NCBI GenBank assembly: GCA_029532625.1
Contig: JARFXM010000009.1
Location: 2,728,001-2,792,000 of the forward strand
Direction of reading: 5' to 3'
Source of the DNA: Lomentospora prolificans
Lineage: Eukaryota; Ascomycota; Sordariomycetes; Microascales; Microascaceae
Length of the DNA stretch: 64,000 nt
The number at the start of each line of letters is the position of its first letter. Positions within the stretch are counted from its first letter, which is position 1. The notes beneath the pieces were generated by a model. It did not search any database and had not been told where the DNA came from. It saw only the letters and a program-made list of their open reading frames with translations. The translations under genes were made by a program, and so were the position numbers. Shown one piece after another: positions 1 to 11,944 of this stretch.

Positions 1-1204
1 TACGGCAGGAGGAGCATGAATGCTGGCGACCAAACCAGGCGCTGGCCAGCTGGTATGGCCAATACTGTGCTATTTTGGGCGGTTGGGCCAGCTGACTTCT
101 CCGGTTCGGCTGATTCTCCTGCCTCTCGCACTTCCCGTACGAGGCATTGGGGAATTTTTCCTCGACTCCCTTCAACATGTAATCGTTAAGCCGGACATAT
201 TCTATCATTACAACTAGGAACTGGGCCGGTATCAAAAGTATCTCGGCCCTGTCAACTATCTCACCCACCGCGGTATGACGCTCGATGCAAAATGCAAGTG
301 GTCCCGTCGCGGGGCCCTTGTATGGAGGGTATCAATCAGTGCGTGTACACCACGACAAGGCTCAGCTAGTCGGGGCGATGGAGAAGCGGGCGCGTGATGC
401 CCTTGACCATATCAAGACGAAGCTTTCAACGCCACATCAGGAAGTTCTGCTCCTAGTCGTTTACATTGGCTCGTGGCCCTCCTTTCGCAGAGTCCAACGA
501 ACGAAAGGGTGGGCTCTTGCTAACTCTCATCGGAGGATTGCTTTGAGACACCACCTGAAAATGTACCCTTACCTCATGCCTTTTCGGCAACCGCTATACC
601 CAACTGGACGTCATACATCAGATCGCTCCACGAGATGCGTTAGTGACCTGACGCCCCCGACGATGCCAAGCATGCAGCGGATGATGATGCAACTTCGTCG
701 TGCACTATCTAGCATCCCCGCCACTTGCGGCCAGCTCCGCGAACCTGCTAAGGTAATTGTTGCTGCGAGGGATCGGAGCGAGGGCTCACCCACGGCTTTC
801 CCGGGAAGTCCACCTGGACATTGTTTTAACGTTCCGCGCTTGTCACGATCTGTGATATTTTCGTCATTTCTTTTTCTTGCCCTTTGCTATTTCTTATTTC
901 AGTTCAAAGGTTACATTCATCAAGCCCTACCTAGAATTTACTCCTCTTCCCGCTCTCGCTCCCCTCTCTCTCATCATTGATGAAACAGGTGTTCCCTCTT
1001 TGGACATAACCCGCCGGCGTTTTCGTCAACTCGAACAACACCGATACTCACAATACAAGGCACCCATTGTCGTCCATTGCCCGCCCTCCCCTCGCGTCAC
1101 CCCAAGAATATTTATCGGGGAACCCTGGATGGCGAGGTGAATGGATTATATAGCACCTATATTCGAATCGAATCTGCCACTCGCCATCCCTCAACTAGAC
1201 CACG
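1..1204. other. Gene-free left edge and EIS1 upstream region
   Basis: I see no recognisable coding sequence here. The longest open frame (285-980, +) has no family resemblance and an irregular composition. The last few hundred bases are C/T-rich (about 930-1110), as expected of a fungal promoter and 5' leader for the gene that starts at 1205. The end of an upstream gene could lie left of the window. Confidence 0.5.
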
Positions 1205-3602
1205 ATGGCTCAAGTCCATTCAGAGCAGCCAAGCTCGTGTAAGTCAGGCCACATCTCCCCATATCGTGTGAAGTCAATTCATCCCAGGAGCTACCTACTT
1301 ACTTCAGATTTTCTACGTTATAGCGGCTATTGCAGCTGGAAAGTTGAAATACGCAGACCCGAGAACTTTGCCTAGTTATCCCTCGCGCGGCCTTCCCCAA
1401 GATGCCACCGCTTCGGCCGCTGCCGCACTTGGATGGGCCAAAAACAGGAGTGGCTCTCTTTCCGGTCCACACCTTGTCAGTGAAAGGAATACGTCGCCTT
1501 CCGCGACCGCCGCGGCTTCATTCGCCACAAACCCAAAAGCTGTACAAAGGCACGCAAAGTCGGTTCGCGAGGCCAAGCGCAAACCAACGACAACGACCAC
1601 AGCGGCGCATCGCCACAGTTTATCTCAAGATAACTGGGGAAACTCGGCGGCGTGTCTTGCTTTCAAATCGCAGCCGTCTCAATTGAAGCCAACCAACAAG
1701 CCTACAGTTCACCACGAACGCCACTCCTCGCTGGCAGCAGCGCAAGAAGCGACGACATCACGGCCGAGGTCCATGTCGTCACCACTCATGAAGCAGCGTG
1801 GCCCTGGTCTGGCTGACAGTAGTGCAACCCAAAGATGGTCATTTGTGCCGGAACTATCGCCCTCGGCGGAATACGGTTCAATCCCAACTACCATGTTAGA
1901 TCGCAGCATGTACACATCAAACCCTCCGGTGAGCGTGGAGGTCGAAGAAAAGAGGAAGGCGGATGAGTTGCACTCGTCGGCCGTGGCGCTAGCAAGACAA
2001 GTATATTTGAAGCAGCAAAAATTGACAGAACAGCACGCCGAGGGTTTGGACGACGACGAGAATATACACAGTAGTGGAGACCTAGGTCACTCGGGGCCGA
2101 TGAACCTTCATGAAGCGGCGTACGAGTTGGCCCAAGAAAGGCTTGCGAGACTGCAGGAAGAGTTTCAAAGGAATCGCGAATTCAGGGATCGATATAACCC
2201 GAATGATTCACCTACCCCGCCTCATCATCGAGCCCCGAGGGCGTTTAGGCTCCGGCACAGATCATCAAGCGACGGCGATCTGCAAATGCGCAAAGAGAAT
2301 CGAAAGTTAAGCGCTATGACTATATTCCCGTCACTCCAAGCCAAAGTTGATGAGGAGCAACGCAGGAAGGATAGAGAAGCTGTTCTTGCCACGGCGCGAA
2401 GGAACGTACAGTCTCAACTCCAGGGAATTGATGAAAGTATTTATGATCGGACTGGCAAAATACATCCGAGCAAGTTGACCGAATGGAATTCCAGGGCATA
2501 CACTGTTGCGCAGGCCAAAGTTGCATCAGAAATGCAGCCTCGAGGAAAGCGGGACGTTGGAGGCGGCATGTACGTGGCGCAAGACCAGATCAACGTAGTG
2601 GCCGCCCGAAATGTCCAGCCGCTACTAAAAGAGATTGACGAAAGGGCTGAAAATGAGCAGGAACGCCAGCGAATGTTGAAGGAAGAACAAGCAGCTAAAC
2701 AGCTCGAAGCCGAGAAACAGAAAGCACACAAGCGAGAGGTGAAGGAAAATTACCGAAAGCTCAAAGGTATAGCACGATACTTCAAACCAAGCCGGCTCAA
2801 GGTATACGCGACAAGGCTAATACGCATTACAGAAAGTCAAAAGCAAAATGAGAAAGAAAGGCGACAAGTCCTCAAAGAAGAGCAGCGCGAGAAAAGGAGC
2901 AGGGCTAAGGTTTTGCGCAAGGAAGACGAGGAGGCCGCGCTCCGTGACGGTATTGCCACCCTTGATAATCGCATTCTGGCTGGCACAGAAGGCGGGAACC
3001 CACGTACCATAGAGATGTTCGGTGGCGCTCAAGCCGAAGACTCGGCTATTGTGCCTCCCAGCCAAACACACGCCCTTCCGCCGGCGGTTCGAGACATGGA
3101 CGGAATCACGACCCCGAGAAGCGTCTCGCCAGTTGAGGGAGACTCTCCTGGTGACGGCAAGGAACCAACGCTCTCACCGGGCAAGGTGAAGAATTGGATA
3201 AAGGCGAAGCTCTCCCGATCGAGAGCATCTTCGAAAACCCTCGATGAGTCCGAAAAAGGATTCATCGGCGGCTATGCGGCGAAAGTGCGAACTCCAGGAG
3301 GCAGTACGCATAGCCTGGTACCCGCTTCGTCTATGAGGGAAATGGCGGTCGCAGGCAGAGACAGGCAGCCGGCTGGTGATGGAAGAGTCACCAATGGTGC
3401 GGTTGATGACGCTGCGGGAGCACAGCTAGCACGCGAGTCGAGCGTGGGCTCTGGTGGATCTGACGATAGGTTTGTCGATGCCAGGGAGAGCCAGCCTCCT
3501 GCGGCTCTTCCGCCTATTGATAGGCGGGCCGTTTGGACCCCTCCCATTGGAAATAGTAGGATCCCGGGGCGAGACTCTCGATTCAGAGAGATCATAGACT
3601 GA
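1205..3602 (+). CDS. EIS1: Eisosome protein 1 (Eis1)-like protein
   Basis: Two exons: 1205-1238 and 1324-3602, joined across a GTAAGT...TAG intron in phase 1, giving about 770 aa. An alternative acceptor at 1335 would drop four codons in frame. The start is chosen because the spliced N-terminus reads MAQVHSEQPSS then AAGKLKYADPRTLPSYPS, the proline/serine-rich signature I know from fungal Eis1 proteins. The protein is hydrophilic, Ser/Ala-rich at the N-terminus, and has long charged coiled-coil segments (Lys/Glu/Arg/Gln-rich, roughly residues 340-560) followed by a disordered Ser/Pro tail. In yeast, Eis1 sits at the plasma-membrane eisosome with Pil1/Lsp1; a role in eisosome organisation is inferred from that family. 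No membrane segment is visible. The gene converges on the SFK1-like gene downstream. Confidence 0.8.
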
Positions 3603-4267
3603 AGACGATTTTGTTTTGTTTTTCCGGGAACTTTGTTGTTTTTGAATGGGCGCTTTGGACAGGGTGGGGGATCTGGGCACTAGATTCGTATAGCCAGCGG
3701 CGGGACCGGGTCGGTTATCTTATGTTGGTCATAGTATAATTTTGTTTGGAGCTGAAGAAATGGCTGGCCCTCGTGACAATACTATCATCCATGGGTGTTT
3801 ATAGGTCGGTTTGCACTGGATATTCATCCTCACACTCGGGAATCATATAGGAACACGGAATGATGCATGATTCGCATTAAGTTTGACAACTATATAAGAT
3901 GAATATCTCTGTATGAGACGGCTTGTACTGTATGTAGAAAGGTTGGACAATATATAACCGGGTTGAACCACGTTCATGCTTTTCCTAGAGTCTATTTACA
4001 TCGATAACAGAAAAAATGAGAGAAAAGAAAATACCAACAAACTTACCAAGCATGATCGGCTACTAATTTCTAAGGAACACGTAAGGAAAGTGATGTGGAA
4101 AACTGGCGACGTTGGCATTTCAGGACCTTATAATGCCTCCCTTGACGCCATCGTTATATGCAAACCGTTTCTTCCTCTACCAATCTCGTTTTGTACAGGT
4201 TGTAGAAAGCGAGCGTAGGAGAGCGTGATGTTTCAATCATCCATCCATGAACGCCCCCCTCAGAAAG

Positions 4268-4310
<43 letters not shown>

Positions 4311-4333
4311 AAAAAAAAGCGAGCACCCAAGAA
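3603..4333. other. Convergent 3' intergenic region with poly-A tract
   Basis: The region lies between the 3' ends of EIS1 (+) and SFK1 (-). It has a uniform run of 36 A at 4273-4308, continued with one G interruption to about 4318. On the SFK1 sense strand this is a T tract that begins shortly after the stop codon. Nothing else is recognised. Confidence 0.7.
4273..4318. repeat. Poly-A homopolymer (36 A plus 9 A)
   Basis: There are 36 consecutive A at 4273-4308, then G, then nine more A. It lies about 15 nt beyond the stop codon of the SFK1-like gene. Confidence 0.95.
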
Positions 4334-5437
4334 CTAAAAGTCGTTCGGGAACCTACCCAGCTGGGCCTGCTGGGGATGCACCGGCAGCGTATCGTGGCTA
4401 GCCTCCTCCATCTCCCTGGGCGTGCAGTCCGTCGGTATGCCGGACCCGGAACTGGAGGGACAAGCGGCAGAGTTGCCGTTGATCTCGGCCATGCCGATGG
4501 CGCCTCGAGGGAGGCGACCACGGCGGGCGGGCTTGGTGTGCATGGCGGGCCAGAGGTCGACGACGAAGGAGAAGACGTAGGCGGAGAAGATGAGGGCGAT
4601 GACCCACTCGAGCACGGCGGCGGTGTTGCGCTTCTTCACGCGGGAACAGACGCCGAAGGCGATGATGAGGGCGAGCTCGACGATGATGAAGCCCAGCTTT
4701 ATCCGGAAGGAGGTGCGGAGGACTCTGTGTTCGCGATGGGCTGTGCTTTCGTGTTAATAGCAAAGGGAGGCAGAGGCACGGGAGACTGGCCGAAAAGTTT
4801 ACAAGTGCCGGTTGCGGGGAGTGCGGGTAGAGGGCTGAACTTACTCGTCCTTAATCTTTGGTACTCCCAACAGATGAAGATGGCACTTAGTAGGTATCCC
4901 CCCATAAACAGACCCAGAAAGATGTCGTGCAGGCGCGGATGGCGGTATGTGTCGAAGATGGAGAGTAGAATGAGACCCACGGTACCGACAATGGCAAAGA
5001 GGATGGTCAGGCCGGACAACACCTTTTCAAAGAGCGTGGTGTTTGGTACTAGACGGCCCTTGTGTCGGAGCCACCGATCGGAAGCAAAAGAAAGATCGAG
5101 GAAAATAGTGGTGATGACGCATCCTGTGATGAAGAGAGGCTTCATCTCATGCGCGCCAATGTTGCTGATGTAGGGAATAGTGGCGTACTGGCTCATAGAG
5201 GGCAAGCGCCTTTTGTGGTCGTCGACGACCCATTGTAGAAGCAGGCCCAACAGAGTGGCCAGCCATACCACTCCCGAGATAATCGGTAGGATCTAGACAA
5301 CTTCGTTAGCCAACGTCAATCTTCAAGTCGTCCATCGCACGTGAATTCTGCTCGTATTGTAAGAGGAGGGCGGAAACCCAGCGATTAGTGTGAGCATCAG
5401 AGCTTGAACGCACCCAATAGGAGAATCTCAGTTTCAT
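4334..5437 (-). CDS. SFK1: Frag1/DRAM/Sfk1 family membrane protein (SFK1-like)
   Basis: Three exons on the minus strand: 5437-5414 (8 codons, MKLRFSYW), 5292-4845 and 4722-4334; donors GTGCGT and GTAAGT, phases 0 and 1, total 286 aa. The protein has about six hydrophobic segments: near residues 9-30 (ILPIISGVVWLATLL), 58-76, 95-125, 132-155, 180-205 and 215-240. The first loop has the family-type motif IPYISNIGAHE. This is the Frag1/DRAM/Sfk1 family; yeast Sfk1 is a plasma-membrane protein that supports Stt4 PI4-kinase and phospholipid asymmetry. The C-terminal ~65 residues are hydrophilic. The tiny first exon would be missed by simple ORF calling. The assignment to the Sfk1 branch, not another family member, is inference. 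Confidence 0.85.
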
Positions 5438-6595
5438 CTTTGAGAACTGGAAAGTTTGTCGCTATGGCAAGTTTATTCTTGTGCAATCCAGTGGCGGTCA
5501 AATGTATGCTGCTGCGTCTTCTTATACGAAAGCTTGTGCATGGCTTCACCGGCGGCGCCGGAGCAATTGATAACTGGTGCCAACTCTGGAAGCCCAACGC
5601 GAGGCAGGCCTGACGCCCTGGGGAAGGAAACGCAGAAGGTGGCTTGGTCGAACGACGCGGAAGCTATAGTTTATTGCAGAAAACCGATGCTCCGGCGCTG
5701 GCAACTACGGGCCGGCAATGGTAGCAGCAGGTCTCACGCATTCACTCAGAATAGATAAAAGAAATATCCGATACATGCGGGCCACCCATCTGAGTGGAAT
5801 GCCAGGATAGGGCTTTCTTTTGACCTTTCTTGCTGTTTTAAGATGACGACTGGATTCGGGATCTTCAATACGCCCCGGAATGACGTAGACCACCGTCGAA
5901 GGACGACCAAACACGCGAATTCGCAAGAGAGGAACCACCGGGGTGGCTGAGCCGCGAGCATGGCGTAACAGGCGGGTCAGCCAAGGTGAAAATCTCCCAA
6001 GTGGAGCTCAGAGCATTCCCGCTTCCATCTCTGGAACATGGATTTGTTCAAATCAAAGATGTCATCGGAGGTTTCGGAGTTAAGCTGCGCCAGATGGTGT
6101 CAGCTGAACAAGCTGACCACTGGTAATATGATTGTGCCATGGCACATTGTACCCTTCGTAGTGGCATCATGCATTACGTGGGGCCCACTGGTGCTGATTA
6201 CACTATACAGTGCGTTGTACAGTATATAGTGCCATTTGTACTATTAGTACCTTCGTAGCTGGCTATCGATAAGAACTTTTAGTCAACTAGCCATTAAAGT
6301 CTGCTCTTTCTGGTTACCAATTCAGCAAACTGCAGCACATTGAAGAGCTGAGCTCCCAAGGATCCCCAACCTTGCCTCTTTCATGCTTTAGAGATAGTAG
6401 CAGCTTTCCTCCTATGGAGTCAGTCCATTTCTAAAGCTGGTACTCCCACAATTATAACAGGCTGTCAGTCGATCCCGAATATTTGGAGACGAACTACACC
6501 TCACCACCAGAGCACCACGACAGCACACGACAAATCACCCACCCTTCTCTGCCTAGGACAAACAAAAGCAAACCAAGGTGCACGAGACGACCGAG
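5438..6595. promoter_or_regulatory. Divergent promoter region, SFK1-like / KIN28
   Basis: This intergenic stretch of about 1.15 kb separates two divergent genes. It contains a TA-rich part at 6180-6300 with an imperfect inverted repeat (CACTATA near 6203, TATAGTG near 6227). No gene or tRNA is seen in it. Confidence 0.5.
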
Positions 6596-7819
6596 ATGTC
6601 GGGCTCCCCCTTGGTGGCGCGGCCATCTGACATTCCCTCCGGTGGCCGCTTTATTTCTGCCTCTCCTCTCAAAACGACCTCGGCACACGGCTCGTCGACC
6701 AGCACTCCCCGCCCGCATCATGTTCCCACCCTACCCCCCTCCGTCCCGCCAACGCTCGACCTCTCGGAGCAGATGAACGAAGAGGAGAAGCGCAAGTATG
6801 TGAGAGGAAAGAAACTGGGAGAGGGTACATATGCCATTGTCTACCTTGGGTCCCTCAGAAGCAACCCCTCGGTGCGAGTCGCCATCAAGAAAATCAAGGT
6901 CCAAAAGGAATACACCGATGGCCTACCGCCCGATGCAGTGCGCGAAATCAAGCACCTACAAGAACTACAGCATCCGAATATCATCAGCCTATTATCAGTG
7001 TTCTCGTCAAAGGACCAGAACCTAAACCTCGTCCTGGAGTATCTCCCATTGGGCGACCTTGAAATGCTCATCCGGGACTCGGACTCCGTTCACTACGGTA
7101 CTGCAGACATCAAGACCTGGATGGGCATGCTGACTCGTGCCGTTTGGTTCTGCCACGAGAATTACGTCCTCCACCGCGATATCAAGCCCAACAACTTGCT
7201 CATCGCCGCCGATGGAGAGATTAAGCTTGCCGATTTTGGTCTTGCCCGAAGCTTTGCGGACCCCCATCAAATCATGACCTCCAATGTCATCACCCGCTGG
7301 TACCGACCCCCTGAGCTTCTTTTCGGCGCGAAGCACTACAGCGGCGCTGTAGATGTGTGGTCCGTTGGGTGCGTCTTTGCCGAGCTTGTGTTAAGGAACC
7401 CGTACCTACCTGGTGAGACGGACATTAACCAGATCGAGCTGGTCTGTCGCAACCTTGGTACACCCACCGAGGATAACTGGCCTGGTGTGTCCAAGTTACG
7501 TGAATACGGCGCTATTCCGGCCGAAATATATCCCGTTCCGCCCAGGGAGCACTTCCGCACCATGTTCTCCCTCGGTGCCGACGGTGCTGATCTACTCATG
7601 CAAACACTCACCCTCGACCCCAAGAAGCGCATCACCGCTGCCGAGATGCTGAGGCATGAGTGGTGGAGTTCCAACCCCAAGCCTGCTCATAAGGAAGATC
7701 TTCCCCGCAAGCGCGGAGGCGAGGAGAAGATGGGTGCCGATCTCAAGCGGAGACCGGGCATCATGGAGGAAGATCGCGGCAAAAAGGTGGCAAGAAAGCT
7801 GGATTTCTCGCAGATGTAG
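6596..7819 (+). CDS. KIN28: TFIIH cyclin-dependent kinase, CDK7/Kin28 orthologue
   Basis: Intronless, 407 aa from ATG 6596. The catalytic domain runs from about residue 70 to 370: glycine loop GEGTYA (75-80), catalytic Lys98 in VAIKKI, PDAVREIK helix (the PSTAIRE position), HRDIKPNN (193-200), DFG (213-215), T-loop Thr near residue 228 before RWYRPPELLFGAKHY. The GAKHY and DINQIELV stretches are typical of CDK7/Kin28 more than of Cdc28 or Pho85. In the family it pairs with cyclin H/Ccl1 and Tfb3/MAT1 and phosphorylates Ser5/Ser7 of the RNA polymerase II CTD. The N-terminus carries about 60 extra Ser/Pro/Thr-rich residues before the kinase fold, and the C-terminus is a short basic tail. Translation could start earlier only from a non-ATG codon. 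Confidence 0.93.
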   Translation: MSGSPLVARPSDIPSGGRFISASPLKTTSAHGSSTSTPRPHHVPTLPPSVPPTLDLSEQMNEEEKRKYVRGKKLGEGTYAIVYLGSLRSNPSVRVAIKKIKVQKEYTDGLPPDAVREIKHLQELQHPNIISLLSVFSSKDQNLNLVLEYLPLGDLEMLIRDSDSVHYGTADIKTWMGMLTRAVWFCHENYVLHRDIKPNNLLIAADGEIKLADFGLARSFADPHQIMTSNVITRWYRPPELLFGAKHYSGAVDVWSVGCVFAELVLRNPYLPGETDINQIELVCRNLGTPTEDNWPGVSKLREYGAIPAEIYPVPPREHFRTMFSLGADGADLLMQTLTLDPKKRITAAEMLRHEWWSSNPKPAHKEDLPRKRGGEEKMGADLKRRPGIMEEDRGKKVARKLDFSQM

Positions 7820-8552
7820 AGCCTACCGGTTTGTTGCTTGTTTATTGGCGACGTTGTAAGATAAGGGAAGGCCTACGGAACATTTAATAGGACATTGGCG
7901 GCGGCGCATGGCTTGTCTGTTTTTTCTTTTCTTAAAAAAGAAAGCCGGTGTTTATTTTCTTTTCAACGCAGAGAGACGAGATAGATGAATACACAAAAAG
8001 CACAGATGATCATGATTTGAAGGTTCTACAACGGTCTGCAGGTTTATGTCAACTAACAGCATCCCCTGCCTAAGGTTGTCCATCCACAAGGAACCAAACC
8101 TACTTCCTGGGTCTATAAGAATCACTACCAATTGATCCTGTATCGATACATGTATACGCATGTGTAAGCCTCCCCGAGCAGAGTTGAAGTCTTACCACCG
8201 ATAAAAAGATGTTCAAAACGCCTTCCGGTTTCCTCCACCTCCCATGTCGTTATTAGAAACCCCAACCCCAACCCCCTTTCTCTCTCGACACCATTTCATT
8301 CATCCTGTATCCAATTACCCCACAAATCAAGAGAACGCCGAGTTATGCAACAACTGAAGCGTCAGGATACGCTTTCACGATGAGAAGAAGAAGAAGAAGA
8401 AGAAGAATCAGGAACCAAAAGAAAAAAGAAAAGAAAGAAAAAAAGGTCTATGTCCAACTAGGCGTGAAAGACAACGCTCGAGAAAGGGATTTGAAACAAA
8501 ATCAAGAACGCTCATTCATCAGAAAGGGACAGTCAGATCCCTTGGAGAGTTG
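7820..8552. other. Convergent intergenic region with GAA repeat
   Basis: The region lies between the 3' ends of KIN28 (+) and MID1 (-). It includes an (AGA)n microsatellite at about 8383-8407 followed by a purine-rich stretch to 8445. No gene is recognised. Confidence 0.7.
8383..8445. repeat. (AGA)n microsatellite and purine tract
   Basis: About eight AGA/GAA units at 8383-8407 run into an A/G-only stretch. Open frames over it are low-complexity Arg/Lys artefacts. Confidence 0.9.
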
Positions 8553-10486
8553 TTATATATAGGCAAAATAAGAAGTGCCAAGAGCGGCTAGCAGCATCGT
8601 CCATGATGTAGCTATCGCCATAGACCCACCGGTGAAGGTCGCCGAGATGGGAAAGTTGCAGGCGCCTTGCCCACCGCCGCGTTGTGCGTAGCTGAATTTA
8701 AAGTTCTCGTCTTTGGGAAGTGGACATCCGAATCCCAGAGCGGCAGGGCAGCTCTGGACGAGATTATAGCACAAATCGTCGCAAGGGAGGACTTCCTTGT
8801 ATGGGCCTGGCGCAATCTCCTCGTCGATCCACGAATTCCTGGAGGCAAGCAAAGCAGGGCTCTGGGCCGCGAGTTGTTTAATGAAGGCGTCTTCGAGCTT
8901 GGTTCCGTTTGGGAATTCTTGCTGCGCGTTTCTGATGAGCGCGTTTGGGTTTGTGGACGAGATGTCCTCGCAACGCGGCATGGCGACGGTGCAGAGCCAG
9001 GTTTTGTACGCCCTTTTGCAGTCGTCGCAGGTTCGCGCTAGCGAGTATTGAGCCGTGATCGGTGCTTCACAGGGAATCTGCATCATGGCCTTCTCAAAGT
9101 TTTGATACATGGATCGCGCGTAGTCGTCGTAGGCTTTGGCCAAGGCGGTCGCGTTGCTAAATTTGTTACTGTTGGCCGGCACGGCGTATTCTGTCTCATT
9201 GCAGAATTCGAGATCCGTGATTACTCGGCAATTATCACCTGTGAAAAGTGTCAGTACGTCGACGATGGCACAAGCATGTCATCACATAGCAACCTACCCT
9301 CGGTTGTCTGGAATTGAAACTCCGGGAACACTTCAACAACGCCTGAGCCAGAAGCTGTGCTTTGCCTCTTGGCCAGCACGCTTTGCTTAGAACGGACTAA
9401 GATTCCTGAATACACGGTGCTCGTGTTGAGTCCCCCGAACCAGAATTGCTGCTTAGGGAGGCTTCCCAGGCCACGCGTCGTCATGCTCATCAACATTTGC
9501 TCAGTAGGCTTATCATTCTTGGTGGAAGCGATAGTGGCGTAGTTCTGCAATCCGCAATAGGAGCGCCGCACCCCGTCAAGGCGTTTGGAGTCGGCAGAAT
9601 CAACGAAGAGTGTGAACGGTAGGCCAGATGAAGTCATGAGGGCGCTGGCCTCAATATGGCTTTCTGTCAGATTTTTCGTCATGAGAAGTGCTGACCCACC
9701 ATCAACATCCACAGCCCAGAGCATGCCGTTGTCCTCTTCCGTCCGCTCTTCCGCGTAGCTGTGATACCAGCCCTCGTCGGAGACGGCAACCTCGAGGTTC
9801 CACTCGCCGGCGAAATCGTCCGCTACTGGCGGAGCTTCTATGCTGAAGTAAACGGAACCCGAAGAGATGCTTATGCTCTGCATCGCTGAACCCTCGAAAA
9901 ATATCACGTTCTGCGTAGTGGCTTTGGTGCTATCCGGAAACTGATCGTCTGGGTCGTAGGATACGATAAGACGAAGTGGCTCCGGCTCATCGTTTCCACT
10001 ATTTTCGGGATGACGGCAAACATTTGCGGAAATAAATACAGTTCGTTCCGTTTGCCGCCTAAATATGTCCTCGATCGAAGGGTTGAAGCTCTGCCCTTGG
10101 CTATTTGCGGAATCCGAGCCGTGACTGAAAGGCTCCGTCCTCCTCGCCAGGCCGTCGACAGAAAAGGCGAAGAAAGCTATCGAGCCAGGATCCATGGAGA
10201 ATCGTTCGGGATCGTTGTTTCCCAACGCATTTAAATTATCCGTCTGTCTCGTCACAACCATTCTTTCCACCGAAGCAAACTGCGGTTCATACAACCCATC
10301 GGCCCCCCCTTCCAACTCCACGCGCCTCTCTAATATTCGGCCATCACGGATATCGCTCTTTGCGGCTCCCCCGGCGTTGAGTGAGAGCGTAAGCGTGGGA
10401 AAGAAGAGGGTCAAGCAGAGTAGAGAAAGTGTCATCGAAGCCTCCAAAGAGGCGCTTCGCCGCGTTTGCAATGGCTTTCTCAGCAT
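8553..10486 (-). CDS. MID1: Mid1, stretch-activated calcium channel subunit
   Basis: Two exons, 10486-9298 and 9238-8553, joined over a 59-nt GTAGGT...CAG intron in phase 1; 624 aa. ATG 10486 is the first in frame; a second Met 17 codons on immediately precedes a strong signal-peptide-like segment (TLSLLCLTLFFPTLTLSL). The body has several N-glycosylation sequons. The C-terminal third is Cys-rich, with spaced motifs CxxC (CDDCKRAYKTWLC) and CDDLCYNLVQSCP characteristic of Mid1, followed by a terminal hydrophobic stretch (about the last 20 residues). In yeast and filamentous fungi Mid1 partners Cch1 in the high-affinity Ca2+ influx system at the plasma membrane and ER. Its neighbour Kin28 is convergent and functionally unrelated. 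Confidence 0.92.
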
Positions 10487-11944
10487 CGCAAACGCGTGCC
10501 CACCGGGGGCATTCGCTATCGTAGTAGAGTTACACAAAGGATGGTTCGCGTGACGGAATGGCGGTCTTGAAAGGCTCTCTTTTTGTCGAGAAAAGGGGGT
10601 TATGATCCAGCAAAACCCAGCGTCGCAACAGGATCGTCGTTAGTTAGGGGGGAATTCGGCGGAACGAGAGGATGTCGTCGAACCCTCGCTCAGAGGGCGA
10701 CACTGTCGCGACTAATGAAAGGAGAGTCGGTCTTAGGGAAATCTCATGATTTTCGTCTTTCTGGCTGTTTAACTTTCTCTCAAAGCGGCTTCTTACGCAC
10801 ACTCTCATGAGAAGGGTGGGCGAATCGAGTATGTTGGCAACGGATTCACGGGATGACTTGCTCTAGTGAGTTTCATAACTGGTACATCTCCTAAACACTA
10901 GGCACCATCTCTGACAGGCTGGGCACTGGCTGGCTGGTCCAGTCCTGGCAGGGCTCCTCGTAAGCTAAATTACAAGTATTATTAGAGTGCAGGATCCGTG
11001 TTATTATTAGAAGTCTATAAAGTACAGTCCGTCAGAGTACATAGTGTCAGATAAATCCTATATACTGTATTTTTTCCACTGCCACTTTAGCGAGAGGCCT
11101 AAAAAACGCGCGGATTGAACACTATCCGCGGCTCTGTCTGAGAGACTAAAGACAGTAAATATACTCAGCGACTCCTATACATGGTCCTCTTGAGGTACTA
11201 GATACTCATAGCTTTTACTATACCTTATGCTTGTGGCAGGTAACAAATACAGTAATCTCTAGTTGGCCGTCGTCAAAGACGAAAGGGGCTGCTTTCGATT
11301 TAGTTGTAGATATGACACCTTGAAGCAGCTGAAGCAGCTCCGACTCCGTGAGAGATATCAACCCTCAACCATCGATAATGAGAGCCACGGTGCTGGCTTA
11401 GGATGCGAAATAACCCTTCAGAGCCTCGCGTCGTAAGCAAGGTTCGTGATATCATCTTGCAATAGAGCTACCTGGGTACTCGAAGCCCGGGAGAAAGAAG
11501 CCCAGGGCCAAAGGAGTGGCTGGGTGTACTTTTGTCCGGGCGACGAAAAGCTCTCGCCAAAGCCGAGTCAAGATAAGCGCACCTCAATACCAAAGGCCGC
11601 ATGCTGTGCAACAAAAGCTAGGCTAGGCAGGGAAAGGGTAAAGGGGATAGAGAGTGCATTTACGAACTAGTGCGATAACCATTAACAAACCCATACAGGA
11701 TCCAGCATACAGTACCGAGCTCCTCCCTGTTCTACAAAATATAACCCATGAAAGCCTTCCGTCGTATCCAGTCCTTTCACTCGTTCACTTCGCAAGCTTT
11801 GGCAAAGTGTCTAGGTCATAATCGTTTGGCAGTGCCAGGCCAGCATTAGGTTAGGGCATGAGGTCCAACCTGGACCTCACTCTAGCCCTGCTGGCCTGCA
11901 GACCTCTGAGCAGGCCAATTAAGCAACCATCACAGGCGGTGAAT
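10487..11944. other. Intergenic region with TA-rich segment
   Basis: This lies upstream of MID1 and downstream of YOP1, both on the minus strand. The segment 10960-11260 is visibly richer in TA and poor in coding character, and may be a decayed repeat. I found no transposase-like frame. Confidence 0.5.

Noticed and set aside
285..980. 231-aa plus-strand frame at the left edge
   Set aside because: No recognisable motif, irregular composition and no splice support. I cannot exclude a species-specific gene, but nothing supports it.
4247..5173. 308-aa plus-strand frame starting with a Lys run
   Set aside because: It begins in the poly-A tract and runs antisense to the SFK1-like gene.
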